This document shows positions 44,160 to 56,912 of a stretch of 64,000 nucleotides of DNA, in pieces (the first letter of the stretch is position 1; every line of letters starts with the position of its first letter). The stretch lies in the NCBI GenBank assembly GCA_003049465.1, contig PYSS01000053.1, positions 182,398 through 246,397 of the forward strand, written 5' to 3'. Under the pieces are notes generated by a model. That model saw only the letters and a program-made list of their open reading frames with translations. It did not search any database and was not told where the DNA came from. A program made the position numbers and the translations under genes. The stretch comes from Magnaporthiopsis rhizophila (taxonomy: Eukaryota; Ascomycota; Sordariomycetes; Magnaporthales; Magnaporthaceae).

Positions 44160-46279
44160 ATGCCCCTCCACCGTAAGTCGTACCTGGCGCTCCTTCTTTC
44201 ATGCAAATCCCATGTCATTTTCTCTTCCGTCTCGCCTCGACTCTTTCCGGTTGAGATTGCGTGACCATACTCGACGCTCATCCTTGAACTTTGGACACCC
44301 TCTGACCATGTATCGAAACTCAGTTCCCTGGTCGCTCGCGGCGGCAGCCGGCCTGGCTTACATCAATGCCCAGGCGGCTGTCTGGTACGATGTCAAGATG
44401 GGGGCGTGTGTCTTACCCGCCATAGCCAGGATGCATTACAAATGTCACACCGGCAGGCTGAACTTCTTCTACCTGCTCGAGGAACACGCCAAGAATGCGA
44501 GCTCGGCGAAGCGCACTTTCATCCGCTTCGGCGACAGCTCGTACACATACGCCGAGGTGTACACGCTTGCGCTGCGATATGGCGAGTGGATGCGCAAGAG
44601 GTATGGCGTCAAGAAGGACGATGTTGTGGCCGTCAACTTTATGAACTCGGACAAGTTCCTTTTTATCATGTTCGGTCTCTGGGCCATCGGCGCCAAGCCC
44701 GCCCTCATCAACTACAACCTGACGGACAGGTCTCTGGTGCACTGCGTCTCGGCGGCCAAGTCGGCCGTCTGCCTCGTTGATCCTGCGGTTGCCGACAAGA
44801 TCACGGACGACGTGCGCCAGGGTCTCCCGGGTACGCGTTTCGAGGTGTTCGCACCCGAGCTAGAAGCCGAGGTCAACGCTACCGAGCCCGTGCGTCTTCC
44901 AGACGAGGTTCGGCACGAGAGTCAAGGTCAGGCTGCTATGGCGGCCCTCATCTACACCTCGGGAACCACCGGCCTCCCCAAAGCCGCAGTGGTGGGCTGG
45001 GCGAAGATGGTGGTTGCGGGCGGATTTACGGCGGGTCTCCTCGAGCTTAAAACTACAGACGTGTATTACACAGTGAGTACCTTATAAAGGTCTTGATACT
45101 GTGGGCTAGGAGACAGACAAAAACTGACAGATTTTTGGACAGTGCATGCCGCTCTACCACTCGACTGCCATAATCATGGGCCTGTCTCCGGTGCTTTCTC
45201 GCGGCGCAACGCTGGCTATCGGGCGCAAGTTCTCATCGTCCAACTTTTGGAACGATGTGCGCAAGTGTGAAGGCACCATCATCCAGTACGTCGGTGAGAC
45301 GTGCCGCTACCTGCTGGCCACGCCCAAGCAGTACGACCCGGCAACGGGCCAGGACATGGACAAGGTCCACAAGGTCCGCCTTGCCCACGGCAACGGACTA
45401 CGACCCGACGTGTGGAAGATGTTCAAGGAGCGGTTCGGCGTCGAGACCATCGTTGAGTTCTACGGCGCCACCGAGGGCTCGTTCGCAACCTACAACGTCA
45501 GCAAGGACGACTTCTCGGTGGGCGCGATCGGACGCAACGGCTGGATCTATGGGCTCCTGCTGTCGGGCGTCATCGCCTTCGTGGATGTGGACTTTGACAC
45601 GGACCGGCCGTGGCGCGACCCGAAGACGGGCTTCTGCCGGCGCACAAAGTCGGGCGACCCCGGCGAGTTCTTGGTCAAGGTACCCCCAGGCAAGGACATG
45701 TCGTCGCGCTTCCAGGGCTACTACGGCGACGCCAAGGCCACCGAGGCCAAGATCATGCGCAACGTCTTTGCCAAGGGCGACGCCTGGCTGCGGACCGGCG
45801 ACGTGATGCGGCACGTCGACGGCCTCCTGTTCTTCCACGACCGCATCGGCGACACGTTCCGCTGGAAGAGCGAGAACGTCTCGACGCAGGAGGTCAGCAG
45901 CGTGCTGGGCCACCACGACGCCGTGGCCGAGGCCAACGTCTACGGCGTTAGCGTTCCGCACGCCGAGGGCCGGGCCGGCTGCGCCGCGCTAAGGATGAAC
46001 AGCGCGGATCAGCACGCCGTCCCGCCCTCGGTGCTGCGGGACCTCTACGAGTACGCGGCGCGGGCCCTGCCCAAGTTCGCGGTCCCGGTGTTCCTGAGGC
46101 TGGTCGACGAGATGCAGTCGACGGGCACCAACAAGCAGCAGAAGCAGGAGCTGCGGGCGCAGGGCGTGGACCCGGCCAAGACGGGCGGCGACCCGGTCTT
46201 CTGGGCCAGGGAGGGCACATATGTGCCCTTCACAGCCGAAGACTGGGAGAAGCTGGAGAAGGGCGAGGTGAGGCTGTGA
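44160..46279 (+). CDS. FAT1-type very-long-chain acyl-CoA synthetase / fatty acid transporter
   Basis: Activates very-long-chain fatty acids with ATP and CoA and supports their uptake; usually at ER, lipid droplets, peroxisomes or plasma membrane. Exons 44160-44172, 44324-45072 and 45143-46279 give 632 aa. The first exon is 13 nt (MPLH plus one base) with a GTAAGT donor; a CTGAC branch site precedes the CTCAG acceptor, and the joined start reads MPLHLPWSLAAAAGLAY. An alternative start is ATG at 44308. The AMP-binding motif is YTSGTTGLPKAAVV, the adenylate motif VEFYGATEGS, and the FATP signature RTGDVMRHVDG with FFHDRIGDTFRWKSENVST. The second intron has a GTGAGT donor and splits YYT/CMPLYHS. 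The C-terminal VRL is not a standard peroxisomal signal. Exon 3 edges may be off by one base. Confidence 0.94.
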
Positions 46280-47722
46280 TGAGAGAGGAGCGACGTCTTG
46301 GTGTTTTCTCACCATGCCCGTTTCCTCCCTCGTAGTCTTTGCGTTTTTCCTCTTTCCTTTGCATCCAGCTTTGAGCTGGATTTGAGCCTCGGGAGTTTTG
46401 GTGGTACGGAGTTTTGGGGGGCCCATGTCTTTAGGGGCAGCGGCGGTTTTTGCGTTGCTTTTAATAGATTTTTAACTTCACGCTTGTGCTGCAGCCAGCT
46501 TCGCTGGTCGTTGGCTGGGATGATGCAATGCTTGTTTATGTGGGCATGGAATGCTGGGTGAAACTAATGCCATCGTATGTCCACACGAGGGAGTCTTATA
46601 ATATCTCAACGGCAGCAACCCTAACCCCCGTCACTCCTTTAAAGGGTGCCCAGGGTGATGATTCCAATCAACCATATGTTGAAAGAAACACCGCTTTTAC
46701 GAGAAAAAAAAACCATTTATAAATTGCGGCTGCATTTTACACTTTTTTTCTGGCATGACCCTTAGATTTCTCGCGTTTGCCTGACAATCGGCGTCGAATC
46801 TCTCTCCTCGAAATAATCACTTTGAGAGGGGCTTGCAACAGACAGTGCGGTAGTTCTGGAAAACTTCTTGTCCGGTAGGTATCCAAATGTCGCCCTGCCC
46901 AACCGCTGATTTGAAGAACTCGGCTAGGCCTTGTTTATGCCTTGGCTGCAACAGCACTGCGAGGAACTTTCCGCATTCCCAACCTTTTTTCTGACCAAGT
47001 GAACGGATCACAGCACCAACCAGTGATGCACGCAGATGGGGCGTTAGTCATAAGATATACCTCGCCACCACCTCTAAGCTTATCCCCAATCGGCAACGCA
47101 CATACATAAGCGAGAACCTTGCGAAGGCCCGCCTCTATCGTTTGCAAACGCCACGACATTGTGCGTGCTAAAGAAGCTGTCTTGCGTGCGCGCTTGGCGG
47201 CCAATAATATTGGTGGGGGTGCATGGCCCCGCATTGGAATTGCATGGCGTCACTGGCTTGTGAGAGCTTGTCCGCTGACAAAGGCGCCCCGACTCCCTGT
47301 GCTCGAAAGGCTATCGGGCTTTGAGAGATGGCCGACTGCCTTTGTGAGACGTGGGGGATGACGAATTGGGCATTTCAGCTTGCCTCGACTGGGAAGGTAG
47401 CTAGCCTATTAGCAATGATGGGGCGAAATACCGACACTGTGGGCGGGTGGGTGGATATTGGGGCTGGGCGCTGCGCAAGAAGCATAGAATGATGTAGATT
47501 TTTCTGTCGACCTTAGACCTTCGGATATCCCCGCAGAGCATATAAAACATCGGCTCGCTCGGACGTTGTGTTCCCCCGTCCGCCTTTTCTTTCTGAGTTA
47601 CACAAGTTCCAGCTTTTCGTGATACCCCTTTGCTTTTACACCTGCTCGCATATTCTATTCTCTCTTGAACCTTTCCCAACACAAAAACAGACCGTCTTCA
47701 CCACTTCAACGTCACAAGAACA
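46280..47722. other. intergenic region, no supported gene
   Basis: Three-prime flank of FAT1 and promoter of the peroxiredoxin gene. Open frames are short, on both strands and without motifs. Confidence 0.5.
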
Positions 47723-48594
47723 ATGTCTGACCCGCGTCCTGACCCGTAAGTGTCGTTCAGCCGGAAGGACTCCCTGAGATGCTTACCCGGTACGCATCTC
47801 CGCGATCTACAGCGGCTGACCTGCTACTTCTCTGGACAGCCTCCGCCTGGGCTACACTGCCCCCAACTTCAAGGCCGACACCACCCAGGGACCCATCGAC
47901 TTCCACGAGTTCATCGGCGACAACTGGGTGGTCCTGTTCTCGCACCCCGAGGACTACACCCCGGTCTGCACCACCGAGCTCGGCGAGTTCGCCCGCCTCG
48001 AGCCCGAGTTCAAGAGGCGCGGCGTCAAGCTGATCGGCCTGTCTGCCAACACCGTGGGCAGCCACGAGGGCTGGATCAAGGACATCAACGATGTCACCGG
48101 CTCCACCGTCGCCTTCCCCATCATCGCCGACAAAGAGCGCAAGGTTGCCTTTCTCTACGACATGTGAGTTTTTGGCTCTAGGGCAGGGAATGAATGGTAG
48201 AAAAAGACCCAACATCCCGTGCTAACCATCTTTTTATCCCCACACCAGGATCGACTACCAGGACACTACCAACGTCGACGAGAAGGGCATCGCCTTCACC
48301 ATCCGCTCGGTATACATCATCGACCCCAAGAAGAAGATCCGGACGATCCTGTCGTACCCGGCGTCGACGGGCCGCAACTCGGCCGAGGTGCTCCGCATCC
48401 TCGACTCGCTCCAGACGGGAGACAAGTGGACGGTGACGACGCCCATCAACTGGGTGCCCGGCGATGACGTCATCGTCCACCCCAGCATCAAGGACGACCA
48501 GGCCAAGGAGAAGTTCCCCGAGTTCCGCGCCGTCAAGCCGTACCTGCGCTTCACGCCCCTGTCCAAGGACAAGACGTCTGCTGCTGCTGCTTGA
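47723..48594 (+). CDS. 1-Cys peroxiredoxin (Prx6/PRX1 type)
   Basis: Reduces hydrogen peroxide and organic hydroperoxides. Exons 47723-47745, 47840-48163 and 48249-48594 give 230 aa. The peroxidatic cysteine lies in SHPEDYTPVCTTELGEF; I see no other cysteine, which fits the 1-Cys class. The Arg partner region is VYIIDPKKKIRTILSYPAST, and the C-terminal extension typical of Prx6-type enzymes carries TPINWVPGDDVIVHPSI and PEFRAVKPYLRFTPL. The first exon is 23 nt (MSDPRPDP); donors are GTAAGT and GTGAGT, acceptors GACAG and CCAG. There is no mitochondrial presequence, so a cytosolic location is likely, unlike yeast Prx1. Confidence 0.96.
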
Positions 48595-51500
48595 GCTAAG
48601 AAGGATATGCGGGTGAAGGGATGAAGTCAAAGGAGAGCGAGTGGGTTTTGAGGTTACGATAAGCGAATTCTTTTTTAGGAAAATACTACGGCCAGATTTG
48701 ATAGGGACCCTGGGACATTTGTATTGGTTGGAAGGGCTTTGGCATGCCCCATATACGGATCCGGGCCGCAAGGATACGATTCCGCATGCTATCACGAAGC
48801 AATGTTTCTGAAGACGTCCTGTCTGCCTTGTTTAAATCTCCCGCTACGACAGCAAAAGTATCAGCCTCACTAGGCGACCCGGATAGTACGTACCCGATGT
48901 AGGTATCATGCATATGCACCATGTATCTTTTACCCGGGTCGATGCGACATGATTGTTTCCCGGGTCGCAAGACCCCTGAAACAATGTTGCACCTGCCCCC
49001 CTCCCTGCATAAGTGTCTGCCGTCACCGACATTGGACGAATTCGGCGAGGGTCGTGGGGGGTAACGGTAATATCAAGGAAATCGACAGCTCCCGGACAGT
49101 ATGGTCCAAGCCATTTGATGGAAGGGAGGGAGGGAGGACCTTGGTCAAGTCAAGCAGGTTTGAGCAAGGTGAGGGGAAGGTGTCATGTCATGTGCGCATG
49201 TGCTCAAGAGTTCTTTGTAAGAAATGGCTCGAGCTGAGCACAGCGCCGTCCCCTTTGCCCCGCCTGTTCGATGTCGTAATCCCGACAGCCGATCCTGTGA
49301 GTCGTGCGAAGCATGCAATGGCCAAAGGGACCTAGCGCTTGAAGGGTATTTTTTTTTTCTTTTTCTTTTTGGTTTGTTTTCTGGTGACAGCCGGCGGGAG
49401 TGCCAAATCCATGTATAGATTTAAGGCTTGTCTAGGCGGAAAAATTAACCCCGCACCATCACAAGGAGCGGACTCGCTGCCCCTCATTTGTCACAGTTTG
49501 AGGCGCACCCCGCCCCATATCTAAGTGCGCGCCGGCCGCAAGACGGCCGCAATGACGGGCTGGGATGTGTGTCCGAGCGGGAATCAGGGTCTTGTGTTTT
49601 GTAAACACAGCCCGGCGCACCGCTTGGGCCTCGCCCGGCGGTCGCCATGGCGCCCCTTCCTTGAGTGAGAGCTGAGATGTTGTTGTGGTCATGGGGCCCA
49701 AAGCGGGGGAAAAAACGAAGCCTTGGATTATCCCTATAAATTACTCAAGCGATGCCCAATAGGCACGGCCAAGTGTGAGGTCGTCTTTTAAATCGGAAAC
49801 AAAACGCTTTGGACGGCCGCGGATCCGCTCCCTCCTCACGCTGGGGACCGCCGCTGCTAGCCGTCCATCTAAATGAATCTAATCCTTGTCCGCCACGTTT
49901 TGGGATACCGACGGGGCGTCGAGGAGGAAAAGGCCTGCCTCTTTTTTTTTTTTTTTTTCCCTCTTATGTTTGATGTTTGATGGACCCCTCCCATCGCGCC
50001 GGTCCGGTTGGCACGAAACGCCGCGTTTCCCGCCATTCAGGAGCCGGCTTGCGAAGCACACGCCCCGTTCGCGACGTCGCTGCTGTCAGGACGTGGAAAT
50101 TCCCGCAAAGCTGCGAGTATGCAAGTAATACTGCGCTAGCTGGGTTGGAAGGGTTTCTTTATCAGCACGCTCGAGTCCGTCTTTCATTCCCGTGTCGAGG
50201 CGGGTGGCTGGCCCTCCACATGGCGTAAATCACCCCAGAGCGGGGATCGGAAATACCGGGCTTTGGCTTTCTGTGATTGCATACAAACATCATTTCAAGT
50301 TCTTATGAGCGGGAACGCGGTGTTATGACCCGTCGGCAGCCTTCTAATTTAGTTCTTCTAGAAGAACAAACACATAATTTCCAAGACTCCATGTCGTCTA
50401 GTTATTAGATATCCACACAGGAGAAATCCATTGTCGCGTGGCCGGAACAGGAGATGAAAATGCCCGGCGAGGTTAGCACGGTACTTAGGTATCCCAGGTC
50501 CGATTCTCACGCCTCTTCGTGCGTAGACACACATGCGACGTTACGCTCCCATTTCCCCCAGTACGCGGCCCCCACTCACGCAGCGGATTGTGTGGGTGTT
50601 TTTCAGGGGCCAAACGATCGTTTTCGTTTTGCGATCGGCCGGTGCAACAGAGGTGGATTTTCTTTTTCCTCTTTCACTTGTGATGCGCAGACGACTTGCA
50701 GACAGTGTGTGACATTGGGTTTGTGAGGCCGTCTGCCAGCCAATCAGAGGCCACAGCAGGCAGGCATCCCCATCAAGAGTGGGGAACCAAGTTACTGCAC
50801 CAACGGCTCGTGCTCGCGCGGCTCCTCGATTCGGTTCCCGACTGGCTGGAGAAGTGATTGGTGAGCGCTTTGGCTCACCCCGCCATCCTCAATCCGACTG
50901 ATTGCTCAATTCATCCTGCCACAGCCGCCACTGGCCTCCCCCCTTTTTGCGAAGGTTTCCATCGGTCGAGGAGTCGCATTCACCCGAAAGACACCTGTCA
51001 AGCACACCCTCGTGTAGGTTTCACGCTGGCGCTGGCATGCCCGCCTGGAAAGCTACGCGGCTGGAGCCTGAGTAGTACCAGCCCCGGCTGGAGGTTGGCA
51101 GGGTCCGGCAACGGGAGAGAGTGAGCCGCCAGCCACACTCAAGACAATCGCTTTTTTGTTGCCACCAAAAACCGGTGCGTCAGACAAAACACAGTCGCCT
51201 CATTCTTGTCCCCACGACCACACAAGGCCGCCCCTGTGAACGCGCCACCCCTCGCTCTCGCCGCACACCGTGTTCCACCACAGATCCAGTATTCAGTGCC
51301 GGCTCCACGGGGTGACTTGTCAGAGGGTGTGAAATCACGCCCAGAGACGTGTGCGGGCGCCTGCTGCCTGGCTGCCCCGGCACCCATCTCTTGCTTCCCT
51401 CCCCACTCCGCGTCTGTGCGGTGCGGGCCTGACCTCGCTCAAATCTTCTCGACCCTTCGCCCTCTTCCTCCGCCGCGCTCGCTTTTCCCTGCAGACGAGC

Positions 51501-52337
51501 AGCTGGAAATTACACACTGCAACCCAGGGCCCAGAGGGCTTTTCCATCGAGGTATGCGCTCTGCAAATCCACGTGTGCTCAACGTGCTTTCATGACACCA
51601 TGACTCCTCCCACACCTCCTCTTCCACTACGGCCCCTTTCTTCGTCCCCGCCCTTGCATCAGTGGCTGCCGTTGCGATGCCCGGCCGCGTGCCGACGTGA
51701 ACAAGCAAAAGCAAAAGCAAGCGCACACTCCTCCTCGCTACCCTTGGTACCTACCAGGTAGGCACCTGCCTACTTGCCACCCCTTGACCGCTGGACCCGG
51801 CCCTCGCTCCATGCCGCTTCGCGGCTCCGGGGATGTCCGCTCTCGACTTGCCTAGGTCTTGCCTCCCACCGCCTCGGATCCCTATCCCTATCTCCCCTCC
51901 ATGTCCTGCCTGGCGCGCACCAGCTGCTGCGCCCTGCTTCTGTCCCTTCAACCTCATTCGTCATCGCCTTTGTTCTTTCTCCGCCCACCCCCTGCCCTGG
52001 CCAGGTGGGCAGGCGTGGCCCCATTTCCACGCCCCAAGGCTCATCATCTTTTCCAACCACCCCCTGCTGCCCTGATTAGCGCCTCGCGTCCACACACGCC
52101 CGGCCCGACCTTGGCGGTGGGACGGAGTTTTGGCATTTCTCTCGTCGATTTGTTCCGTACCTACCTATACCTTATACCTGCCGTCGGTCTGCCTCTCTCT
52201 CTGTCTGTCTGCCTCCATCCCTCGTCGTCCTCACATCGCCCGCCCGATCGTACCTAGTTTGCGCCCTCGGCCGCAGCATCCATCGAGTCGCGTCGTCCAC
52301 GGACCGAGTCCCAGGACTCACTCAGCTGACCCCCGCG
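48595..52337. other. long intergenic region (3.7 kb), no supported gene
   Basis: No frame with motifs or plausible splicing on either strand. It includes a perfect 16-bp palindrome at 50352-50367 and several CCTACC/CCTAGG motifs near 51747-51860. The last roughly 1.2 kb is pyrimidine-rich and probably forms a long leader and promoter of the Mds3-like gene. T-rich tracts occur at 49349-49372 and 49941-49959. Confidence 0.5.
50352..50367. promoter_or_regulatory. perfect 16-bp palindrome containing a heat-shock-element core
   Basis: GTTCTTCTAGAAGAAC equals its own reverse complement and contains TTCTAGAA, the inverted TTCnnGAA unit recognised by heat-shock factor. It lies in intergenic DNA 1.8 kb from the nearest downstream gene and 1.7 kb from the peroxiredoxin. 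A regulatory role is inference. Confidence 0.3.
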
Positions 52338-52964
52338 ATGGACAACGCAGGCCAAAAGGGCGGAGGCGACGTCTCCCACTTCTCAGACTCGGAGAACGAG
52401 GAGCCGTCGTTACCCTCCGTAAAATCACCCACAGATATCTTCTCGGGCGTCTACCGCGGCTTGAAGAAGAGCCAAGAAAACATCGCCCGCCTGACCCGCC
52501 AGCCCTCCCAGCGAGGCCTAAAATCCTTTTCCTCGAGAATACAAGCGGGTCAGACACATCAACATGTCCGGAATCTGAGCCTCCAGACGAGTCTCGAGAA
52601 ACCCTTGCCCGAGCCCCCGCCGCAACCCTCCTCCACGCCCGCTACGCCGACCCCAGGCAACTCTTTGTCGCAACAACCTGCCAGCATAGCTGGGGTGCTG
52701 GCCGAGCGACTGGAGAGACCGAAGATGGAAAGGACTACTACTATGGAATCGATGGCCTCTATGAACTCGATGAGCTCCATGAACTCGATTACTTCCGTCG
52801 AAATGCCTCTGCGTCAAGGCCTTCATCGAAACCAGCCCGGCGAGTTGAGTATGAGCAGCAGCTTTGCGAGCCTGGGGCGGCAGGAGATGAATGAAGAGCC
52901 GAGGGAGAATTTGACGCCAAAGAGCGTTGGCCCTTCGTCCGGTGGACCTTCGCCACAGGCTGGC

Positions 52965-53010
<46 letters not shown>

Positions 53011-55526
53011 GAGGAACGCCGTCGATCGGCCCCGCCGTGGGCACTCCCTCGTCTACCGGCTCGTCGCACCTCTCTGGCTTGATGTGCAACGTGCACAGGA
53101 CGACGGGGAAGGAGCCGCACCCGCTCGTCGGGGCAACGACCACGGTTCTTGGGGACAAGCTCTATGTTTTTGGCGGGAGGATATTGTCTCGCAGTCGACC
53201 TGCGCCTCTGACTTCGGATCTCTACGAGCTGGACCTGATCAGGCGGCACTGGACCAAGCTGGACACAACAGGAGACCTGCCACCCCCTCGATACTTCCAT
53301 TCCATGTGTCCGCTGGGCGACACGAAGCTGGTCTGCTATGGAGGCATGTCGCCCTCGCCGAGCCAATCATCACCCGGCCAAGAACAGCAGCCCGAGGTTT
53401 CGGTCATGTCGGACGTTCACATTTACGATGTGCCAACCAAGACGTGGACCTTCATCCCCACACAAGACGCGCCACAGGGACGGTACGCGCATTGCGCCTG
53501 CGTGTTGCCGTCATCGGCCCATTTCGCTTCCCACAAGGCGCCTCTTTCAGCCTTGCACCACAATCCGTCAACCGGCGTCAACGAAGGCAGAATCGGAATC
53601 AGCATAGACGGCACGGGTGGCGCAGAGATGATTGTGGTTGGAGGACAAGACGGAAACAATCACTACATCGAGCAGATCAGCGTCTTCAACCTGCGGAGCC
53701 TTAAGTGGACCTCCACGCAGCCCCTCGGGAAAAGCTGCGGCGCCTATCGGAGCGTCGTGGCGCCCCTGCTGCCCTCGGTCACCGCAAAGATTGGCAAGGC
53801 GAATTCCAGTGGAATGATGAGGCAGGACAGCATCAGTCACGAGGCCCGCGAGCCCGGGTCGTCGATGCTGATCTACTCAAACTACAACTTCCTCGACGTG
53901 AAGCTCGAGCTGCAGATAAGAGGCACAGACGGTTCGCTGTCAGAGAGGCCCATGTCGGGAACCTACTCGCCTCCCGGGCTGCGGTTTCCCAACGGAGGCG
54001 TCATCGACACGCATTTTGTCGTCAGCGGCACGTACCTCACGTCCTCAAAGCAGGAGTATGCCCTTTGGGCGCTCGACCTCAGAAACTTGACCTGGTCCAA
54101 GATCGATGCTGGTGGCAGCGTATTCAGCCAAGGAAGTTGGAATAGGGGAGTCCTGTGGAACAGGAGAAATACCTTTGTCATTCTGGGCAACAGAAAGCGG
54201 AGTCTGGTGGACGACTACAACCACCGGCGGATCAACTTCTCCAACGTCTGCATGGTGGAGCTGGAAGCGTTTGGGTTCTACGACAACCCGAGGAAAACCG
54301 CGCCCATGTCTGGGTTCGTCTCTGCCAGCAGTCCGTACACTGGACCCGGCCTCAGTCTTGCTCGCAAGGCCGGCGCTACGGCGGGTGGTCGGTCGCACTC
54401 GCGGGCGTCCGAAGAACTGGGTGAGAAGGCCCTGATCATGCGCGAGCTCGCAGACATGGACATACTCTGCATCGGCGGCGAGCGTATCCCTGTTAACAGC
54501 CGGATCGTTGCTCGGCGATGGGGACCTTACTTCGTCCAGCTCCTCCGCGAAGGCACGGCGACGCAGGATGGTAATGACGCCATCACACTGCGTTCGACGC
54601 CCGGCGCAAACATGCGCGCGTCGGTCAGCGTCGCCAATCACTCAAGCGGCCGGAACACCGTGGAGAGCAACGGGTCGATGGGTACCATGGTGTCGGGCTC
54701 AAGCTCGGCTAGCAACAAGCCACCGAGCACCGCCGGGACGAGCATGTCCGGGGCCTCTGCAAGCATGATGAGCCCGCCAGCAGATCTGACGACGCTAAAC
54801 TCGTCGCCGACCCCAAGGACTCTTCCGCCCAACGCACGGCCACGGTGTCTGTACCTGCCTCACACATATCTGACTCTCCAGGCGCTTTTGCACTTCTTGT
54901 ATACCAGCAGCTTAGCGCCGCCGAGCTCGCCGCTCTGCACACCCCAGATTCTCTGCAGCCTGCTGCAAATAGCGCGCCCCTATAGGATAGATGGCTTGCT
55001 CGAGGCGGTGGTTGAACGCCTTCACACCCTGCTCGACAGCCGCAATGCGGCGGCCGTCTTCAACGCGACGGCCATGGCTGCTGGCGGCGGCCGGGGTATC
55101 GACGGGTCCCTGAACCCAAACTTCTTCGTTCCCAGCGGCCAACTGGATACTCTGAGCCCCACAGACCCTATCGGCATGGGCGGTCTCGGAGTCGGTGGAA
55201 AAGATGTGGTTGGCGCTCTCACGGGCCAAACGGCGAACATGAGGCTCAACGGCGGAGGGGGGGCGCAGCGTCCGGAGAGCGCAGAGATGTCGGCCACAGC
55301 CAGCATCTCTGGGAGCGAGTGGAGCTCGGAGCTCGATAGCGAGAGAGACGTCGCCCGCGAGGTGTGGAACGGAGAGCTGAGCAGCGTCATCGGACTGCAG
55401 AAGAGAGGCCTCCGGGGCTTGATGGAAGGACGCCGGATGAGGGAGCGGACGGGCACGAACGCAACCGTGGGCGGCAGCGTGGCCACAACGAGAGGGCTTG
55501 GCCTGGGCATCGCCGGCGGCTCCTAA
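52338..55526 (+). CDS. Mds3/Pmd1-like kelch-repeat regulator
   Basis: Intronless, 1,062 aa. In yeasts Mds3 and Pmd1 act on TOR and pH signalling and negatively control early meiosis and sporulation; the same here is inference. The disordered N-terminus includes SDSENEEPSLP, FSGVYRGLKKSQENIARL and a run of about 15 glutamines. The kelch domain starts at about residue 260 with GATTTVLGDKLYVFGGRIL, SDLYELDLIRRHWTKLDTTG, PPPRYFHSMCPLGDTKLVCY, then TKTWTFIPTQDAPQGRYAHC and EMIVVGGQDGNNHYIEQIS. A BTB-like part follows: MDILCIGGERIPVNSRIVAR and RPRCLYLPHTYLTLQALLHF with LYTSSLAPPSSPLCTPQILC. A Ser/Thr-rich insert separates its halves. Upstream leader is long and CT-rich. The gene is well conserved in filamentous ascomycetes. 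Confidence 0.92.
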
Positions 55527-56537
55527 TCCAAGTAGCCTCGCGGCTGCGACCCATGTGCGATTTGGCCTGCTTTGAATCCCTCAAAACTTGGACCAATCCT
55601 GTTTCACTACTGTTTCTTCTACCCCGCCATTTCGTACACATTTCATTGGCATGTATTGCTCTTGACGAAGCTTTGAAAACATCTAGTCACGATTTCACGA
55701 GTATACGGCCTACACGTCGCTCTTGCCCTTTTGGCAGAGATGTTGGTTAAGGATTCCCTACCATGTTGCTACCCTGTCTGTACTCTGCTTTGCGTTCCTA
55801 TTCCTAGCCTACGAGGGCTTTCTGGGACGTCATTTTATTAGTCTAGCTTGTCCTCCTTGTTGCTCTATCCTGTCTCTTTCCATTGCCGTAATGCTCTACT
55901 CCCTTCTTCGCGCCTTTCCGGGTCGTTTCTTGACATCAATGTGGAACTTTGGGTAGGGGAAGAACGGAAGGAAAGGGAGTCGGGAGGAAAATGGATGTTA
56001 TCTAGACCATAAACCTGGCACCATGGCCGAAATGCGATTTCTCCTCTTTCTTTTTTAATGGAAAGGTGTAGACGTCAGCTGAGGTTTGACCGGAGCGAGT
56101 GAGCCGTGCCAAAGATGGTCTAGCTCGCAGTTGCTTGCTCCCGAGCATGTCCCCCATCTGTCGTGGCACATTACCGTCCATGTTCCCGCTTGGCTTGCCG
56201 CAGAGCCCTCGGCAGCTGAACCGCTGGTTCCGGTGACCCCACGCAGCTGTTCCCCAGACTGCCGTGCTACCCCAGCTAATACCGATGCCAGGGTTTTTTT
56301 TATTTGTGGGTGCTCTGTGTTCAATGATTTTAATAGGTATGCGGCCCCGTGCCTGGGGCGGTCGATTTAACCGGACCGGCTGGCTAAATGCAAAGGGCAA
56401 TCTATTTTTTTTCTGCTTTTGACACTAGATGCTAGTACTGTTTTGGGACATGCTGCAGTCTCGGAGCCTTTTCCGATCTTGCTCGCTTGCGCATCGAGAA
56501 GGTGACCACTGTCACGGCCTGTTTTTTCTATCATATT

Positions 56538-56571
<34 letters not shown>

Positions 56572-56912
56572 TTTTGTCATGGCGGGAGGGATGCCGAGCC
56601 AAGTTATTGGCATCACGAGGGTAGCATTATTTTCTTGGCTCGGCAGAGCGTTCCTGGCGTAGCTTACACGGGATGTGTGTGCTCTCGGTCTTTTCTCTAT
56701 ATAGCCATGTGTTTGCGGCAGCGGATTCCCTTTTTGTTGCTGTATCCCTGACATCCGGTGGTATTCCTTCTGCATTGTGTATCTGCATCCCGCTCGGTTC
56801 GACTCTACCGAGAGCTACACACAACCGTCGTCGACAGCTTGGAACACACCTCGAGGCGCAATTTTCTTCTCCGTGTTTTTATTTTTATTTTTTTTAGTAG
56901 CCCACAAACATC
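55527..56912. other. intergenic region, no supported gene
   Basis: Three-prime flank of the Mds3-like gene and promoter of the AA9 gene. A T homopolymer of about 32 bases lies near 56539-56570. No gene seen. Confidence 0.5.

Noticed and set aside
50466..50515. Possible tRNA-like B-box (AGGTCCGATTCTC)
   Set aside because: No matching A-box at the right distance and no acceptor stem pairing; I found no convincing tRNA gene in the window.
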